From Alphaproteobacteria bacterium (GTDB lineage Bacteria > Pseudomonadota > Alphaproteobacteria > Puniceispirillales > UBA1172): a DNA stretch of 33,593 bases. Of this stretch, positions 30,191 to 33,593 are shown piece after piece. A program made the position numbers and the translations under genes. The stretch covers positions 1-33,593 of the forward strand of contig JAHEII010000002.1 of NCBI GenBank assembly GCA_024639485.1. The letters run 5' to 3'. The stretch's first letter is position 1; each line of letters starts with the position of its first letter. The notes below the pieces were generated by a model. That model saw only the letters and a program-made list of their open reading frames with translations. It was not told the origin of the DNA and searched no databases.

Positions 30191-30868
30191 TTAATCTGGC
30201 AATTCCGTTTTGTCTTTGTAACGGCATAAATCGCTGATGATGCAATCCGGACAACGTGGCTTTCTGGCGACACAGCAATATCGGCCATGCAGAATAAGCC
30301 AGTGATGCGCATCTTTCATGGCAGATTCCGGTACTTTTTTGAGCAATCCTTTTTCTACCTCAAGCGGGGTTTTTCCCGGTGCCATGCCGGTTCGATTACC
30401 AAGCCGGAAAATATGCGTATCCACCGCAATAGTCGGATGACCAAACGCCTCGTTCAGCACCACATTTGCGGTTTTCCGCCCCACCCCCGGCAAGGCTTCT
30501 AGTGCTTCCCTGTCTTCGGGGACAATACCATCATGATCACGAATTAATAATTCTGCCATCGCGATCAGATTTTTGGCTTTGCTATTAAACAGCCCAATCG
30601 TTTTGATATGACCGATTAATCCATCCAGCCCCAATTTCAACATATCCGCTGGTGTTTCCACAATTTCAAAAAGCGATTTAGTCGCTTTGTTGACGCCAAC
30701 ATCCGTGGCTTGTGCTGATAAGGCGACGGCGACAAGCAATGTATAGGGATTGGTAAAATGCAATTCTGTAGCGGCTTCCGGCATGGTTTTCGCAAAACGC
30801 TCAAAGGTTTCGGCTATGGCTTTGCGTGTCATTGCCGGTGATGGTTTTTTTTGATCTTTTGCTGACAT
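30191..30868 (-). CDS. nth: Endonuclease III
   Basis: LVAVALSAQATDVGVNKATKSLF, HhH EALPGVGRKTANVVLNEAFGHPTIAVDTHIFRLGNR, C-terminal 4Fe-4S Cys pattern CCVARKPRCPDCIISDLC. Confidence 0.97.
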   Translation of the reverse strand: MSAKDQKKPSPAMTRKAIAETFERFAKTMPEAATELHFTNPYTLLVAVALSAQATDVGVNKATKSLFEIVETPADMLKLGLDGLIGHIKTIGLFNSKAKNLIAMAELLIRDHDGIVPEDREALEALPGVGRKTANVVLNEAFGHPTIAVDTHIFRLGNRTGMAPGKTPLEVEKGLLKKVPESAMKDAHHWLILHGRYCCVARKPRCPDCIISDLCRYKDKTELPD

Positions 30869-30929
30869 ATCAAACCCCTGTTTTGTTGCAAAATCGGCAA
30901 TCTGCCATCATAAATACGATCTGGCTGGA

Positions 30930-30957
30930 TTGACCCTGCTATGTTGCACCCTATCAT
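30930..30957 (+). promoter_or_regulatory. Candidate promoter for the DUF2244-like gene (TTGACC - 16 nt - TATCAT)
   Basis: TTGACC 30930-30935, TATCAT 30952-30957. Confidence 0.5.
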
Positions 30958-30988
30958 ATTTTGTATGGATAAGGGAGATGCAGAACAC

Positions 30989-31516
30989 ATGACATCCGAA
31001 CATAAACCCATCATGCTATGGCCATATTGCAGCCTAAGCCGGAAAGGTGCGGCTATCTTGCTAATCGTGCTTGGATTTGCCGGTTTATCGCTATCCATGG
31101 CGTTTTATTTGCTGGGGGCATGGCCGGTTATCGGGTTTTTTGGCGTTGAATTCGGATTGTTGTTTCTGTTTTTTCATCTGCATCACCGATCAACAGAAAA
31201 ACGTTATGAACGCATTACCAAGGCAAAGCCAATGCTTCGGATTGAACGATCAGATGCAAAAGGCCGGGTCAGTACAGAAGAAATGCCGTTAGCATGGTTA
31301 CATGTCCGTCTGGAAACCGAAGATATGAAAACATGGCCAGATACGGATAAGCATCTGATTGAGCGCCATCGGCTATATCTGTCCGGTCATGGCAAAACCG
31401 TTGAAATTGGCGATTTTCTGCCCTATCAGGAAAAACCGGAATTAGCTAAAGCCATTACCAGTCTGATTGATGAGCCAGCACCGGAACCGGTTAATCCGCC
31501 AGAACATCATCCATAG
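30989..31516 (+). CDS. DUF2244-like membrane protein
   Basis: MTSEHKPIMLWPYCSLSRKGAAILLIVLGFAGLSLSMAFYLLGAWPVIGFFGVEFGLLFLFFHLHHRSTEKRYERI; SD AGGGAG at 30972-30977. The ORF-track start (30941) lies inside the candidate promoter. Confidence 0.82.
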   Translation: MTSEHKPIMLWPYCSLSRKGAAILLIVLGFAGLSLSMAFYLLGAWPVIGFFGVEFGLLFLFFHLHHRSTEKRYERITKAKPMLRIERSDAKGRVSTEEMPLAWLHVRLETEDMKTWPDTDKHLIERHRLYLSGHGKTVEIGDFLPYQEKPELAKAITSLIDEPAPEPVNPPEHHP

Positions 31517-32294
31517 CATATAAACCGGCTTTTTGCTGTGCTATCCAGCTTGCCGCCCGTAACGCGCCTCTGCCAAAAATTACTCTATCCGTGGCGCGAT
31601 GGGTTAGCTCAAGGCGTTCGGATTGCCCATAGAAAATGACACTATGTTCACCGGCAACATCACCGCCGCGCATCACGGCAAAACCAATATCGCCATCTTG
31701 TCTTGCGCCAGTGCGATCAAGTGACATCACCGCATCAAGATCAACATTGCGCCCCTTGGCGGCCGCCTGGCCAAGAGCCAATGCGGTTCCGGAAGGCGCA
31801 TCAATTTTATGTTTATGATGGCTTTCAACAATTTCGATATCCCAGTCATCAACCAGTTTTGCAGCCACCTGTTCAACCAGACGGCCAAGCAATGTCACCC
31901 CGACAGAGGTATTTGCACACCAGACAACCGGAATATCTGACGCCAAATGAGAGAGCTGTTTCCCGTCTTCTGCGCTCAGGCCGGTTGTACCAACAACCAT
32001 GGCTACTTGATGGCTGGCCGCCATAGCCGCCAACGAAAGCGTGGCCGCAGGCGTTGTAAAATCAATAATCACATCCGGTTTGGCGGCAAATAAAGCCGCC
32101 GCATCATCAGCCACAACCACCCCCGAAACCGGAAGCTGGTTCATTGTTCCAATATCCTGTCCCAGCATGGGTGAGCCGGGCCGATCCGATGCCGCAACAA
32201 TCATGCATCTGTCGTCTGCCGCCGCCAGTGTTGTGATCATGCGTCCCATACGGCCAGCCGCCCCCGGTAGCGCAATACGAAGTGGTGCAGTCAT
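31491..32294 (-). CDS. dapB: 4-hydroxy-tetrahydrodipicolinate reductase
   Basis: RIALPGAAGRMGRMI, VIDFTTPAAT, VVGTTGLS, EIVESHHKHKIDAPSGTAL. Confidence 0.97.
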   Translation of the reverse strand: MTAPLRIALPGAAGRMGRMITTLAAADDRCMIVAASDRPGSPMLGQDIGTMNQLPVSGVVVADDAAALFAAKPDVIIDFTTPAATLSLAAMAASHQVAMVVGTTGLSAEDGKQLSHLASDIPVVWCANTSVGVTLLGRLVEQVAAKLVDDWDIEIVESHHKHKIDAPSGTALALGQAAAKGRNVDLDAVMSLDRTGARQDGDIGFAVMRGGDVAGEHSVIFYGQSERLELTHRATDRVIFGRGALRAASWIAQQKAGLYAMDDVLAD

Positions 32295-32311
32295 ACAAAA
32301 GCTCCTGTCAG

Positions 32312-32340
32312 CTTATCGTTTTCCCAATAGCCTTTATCAA
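32312..32340 (-). promoter_or_regulatory. Candidate promoter for dapB (TTGATA - 17 nt - GATAAG)
   Basis: Minus strand boxes at plus 32335-32340 and 32312-32317. Confidence 0.3.
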
Positions 32341-32401
32341 GTGAGGCATGCGCTCATCTTAGCGTCAGGGGAAAAGCGAAAGCAACGTGAAATGTGAGAG
32401 T

Positions 32402-33547
32402 CTAGTTTTCGCCAAACATCTTTTTAATCCGTTTCACGAATGAATCGGATTCTGGATTCTGGTTCTTGCCAGCGCTTTCAAACTCTTTCAAAAGCTCTTT
32501 TTGACGTTTGCTCAGATTGATAGGGGTTTCCACCTGAATATCAACATACATGTCGCCACGGCCACGACCCTGCAATCCGGGCATACCCTTGCCACGTAAC
32601 CGCAACCGGTGGCCGGATTGCGTGCCTTCATCCAGCGTGATCCGCGCCATTTTCCCATCAAGACTTGGAATATCAACCGTTCCGCCCAGAATAGCTTTAG
32701 TCATAGGTACCGGCATCGTCATAAACAGATTATTGCCTTCGCGAATAAACAGCGAATGATCTCTCACATTGATAAATATATATAAATCACCAGAAGGCCC
32801 ACCGCGCAATCCGGCTTCGCCTTCGCCAGATAACCGGATTCTGGTGCCAGTATCAACGCCTTTCGGGATATTGACGTTTAAGCTTTTATTTTTCTGGATA
32901 CGCCCCTGACCACCACATGATGAACATGGCTTGGATATCGTCTCACCCTGACCCTGACAACTTGGGCAGGTGCGCTCGACTGAGAAAAAGCCCTGCTGGG
33001 CTCTGACCTTGCCATGCCCGCCACAAGCGTTACATGTTACCGGTTTGCTACCCTTTGCGGCACCGCTACCATCACAAGTATCACATGTGGCCGGAACCGG
33101 AATACTGATTTTCTGGGTATCGCCATCAAATGCCTGTTCCAGATTAATTTCCAGATCATAGCGTAAATCGGCACCTTTACGGCTTTGCTGGCCTCCACGA
33201 CCACCACGGCCACGGCGCCCGCCCATAAACTCGGAAAACATTTCATCAAAAATATCGCTGAAACCGCCGCCACCGCCGCCAAATCCGGAAAATCCACCAG
33301 CGCCACCGCCGCCGCCCTGACTCTCAAACGCGGCATGACCAAATTGATCATAGGCGGCGCGTTTCTGTTCATCTTTCAGCACATCATAGGCTTCCGTTGC
33401 TTCGCGGAATTTATCTTCGGCTTTATCATCGTCCGGATTGCGGTCCGGATGGTATTTCATGGCTAGCTTGCGGTAAGCAGATTTAATGGCTGAAGCATCA
33501 GCGTCTTTCTTGACACCCAGCACCTCATAAAAATCTCTTTTAGCCAT
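32402..33547 (-). CDS. dnaJ: Chaperone protein DnaJ
   Basis: J domain with HPDRN, Gly/Phe-rich linker, four CxxCxGxG zinc motifs ([32 protein letters not shown]). Confidence 0.98.
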   Translation of the reverse strand: MAKRDFYEVLGVKKDADASAIKSAYRKLAMKYHPDRNPDDDKAEDKFREATEAYDVLKDEQKRAAYDQFGHAAFESQGGGGGAGGFSGFGGGGGGFSDIFDEMFSEFMGGRRGRGGRGGQQSRKGADLRYDLEINLEQAFDGDTQKISIPVPATCDTCDGSGAAKGSKPVTCNACGGHGKVRAQQGFFSVERTCPSCQGQGETISKPCSSCGGQGRIQKNKSLNVNIPKGVDTGTRIRLSGEGEAGLRGGPSGDLYIFINVRDHSLFIREGNNLFMTMPVPMTKAILGGTVDIPSLDGKMARITLDEGTQSGHRLRLRGKGMPGLQGRGRGDMYVDIQVETPINLSKRQKELLKEFESAGKNQNPESDSFVKRIKKMFGEN

Positions 33548-33593
33548 AAATAAACCCTTTGTCTTAAACCAAAACCACCCTGCCTGTTTTTGA

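Noticed and set aside
33261-33320. CCGCCG/CCACCG simple repeats
   Set aside because: Encode the normal Gly/Phe-rich linker of DnaJ.
1-33593. Recurring GCCAGAT strings resembling an uptake signal
   Set aside because: Mostly within minus-strand genes as GAT-CTG-GC or CTG-containing codon pairs; codon usage is the simpler explanation and no conserved longer word was evident.

Overview
The window looks like an ordinary alphaproteobacterial core-genome segment. The lineage (possibly SAR116-like) is inferred from gene order and protein style only. Nearly all genes lie on the minus strand. In transcriptional order they are dnaJ, dapB, nth, PfkB/adenosine kinase, mutS, glnD, murJ, trpS, NfuA-like, Bax-like glucosaminidase, tsaB, rimI, miaB, phoH, ybeY, corC-like, lnt, metK, trmB, rimP, nusA, ylxR, infB, rbfA, truB, rpsO and pnp (3' part outside the window). 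Three single plus-strand genes are embedded in this: a NodB-type polysaccharide deacetylase, a small lipoprotein and a DUF2244-like membrane protein. I see no CRISPR array, transposon, prophage, toxin-antitoxin or defence system, and no tRNA or rRNA. I did not find an exciting new multi-gene system. The points worth a second look are mostly regulatory: a structured pnp leader behind a terminator/promoter pair, palindromes in short promoter regions, a probable leaderless lipoprotein mRNA, a non-initiating open frame in the lnt-metK gap, a compact rimI-miaB gap where many alphaproteobacteria carry a Fur-family gene, and strong local GATC enrichment.
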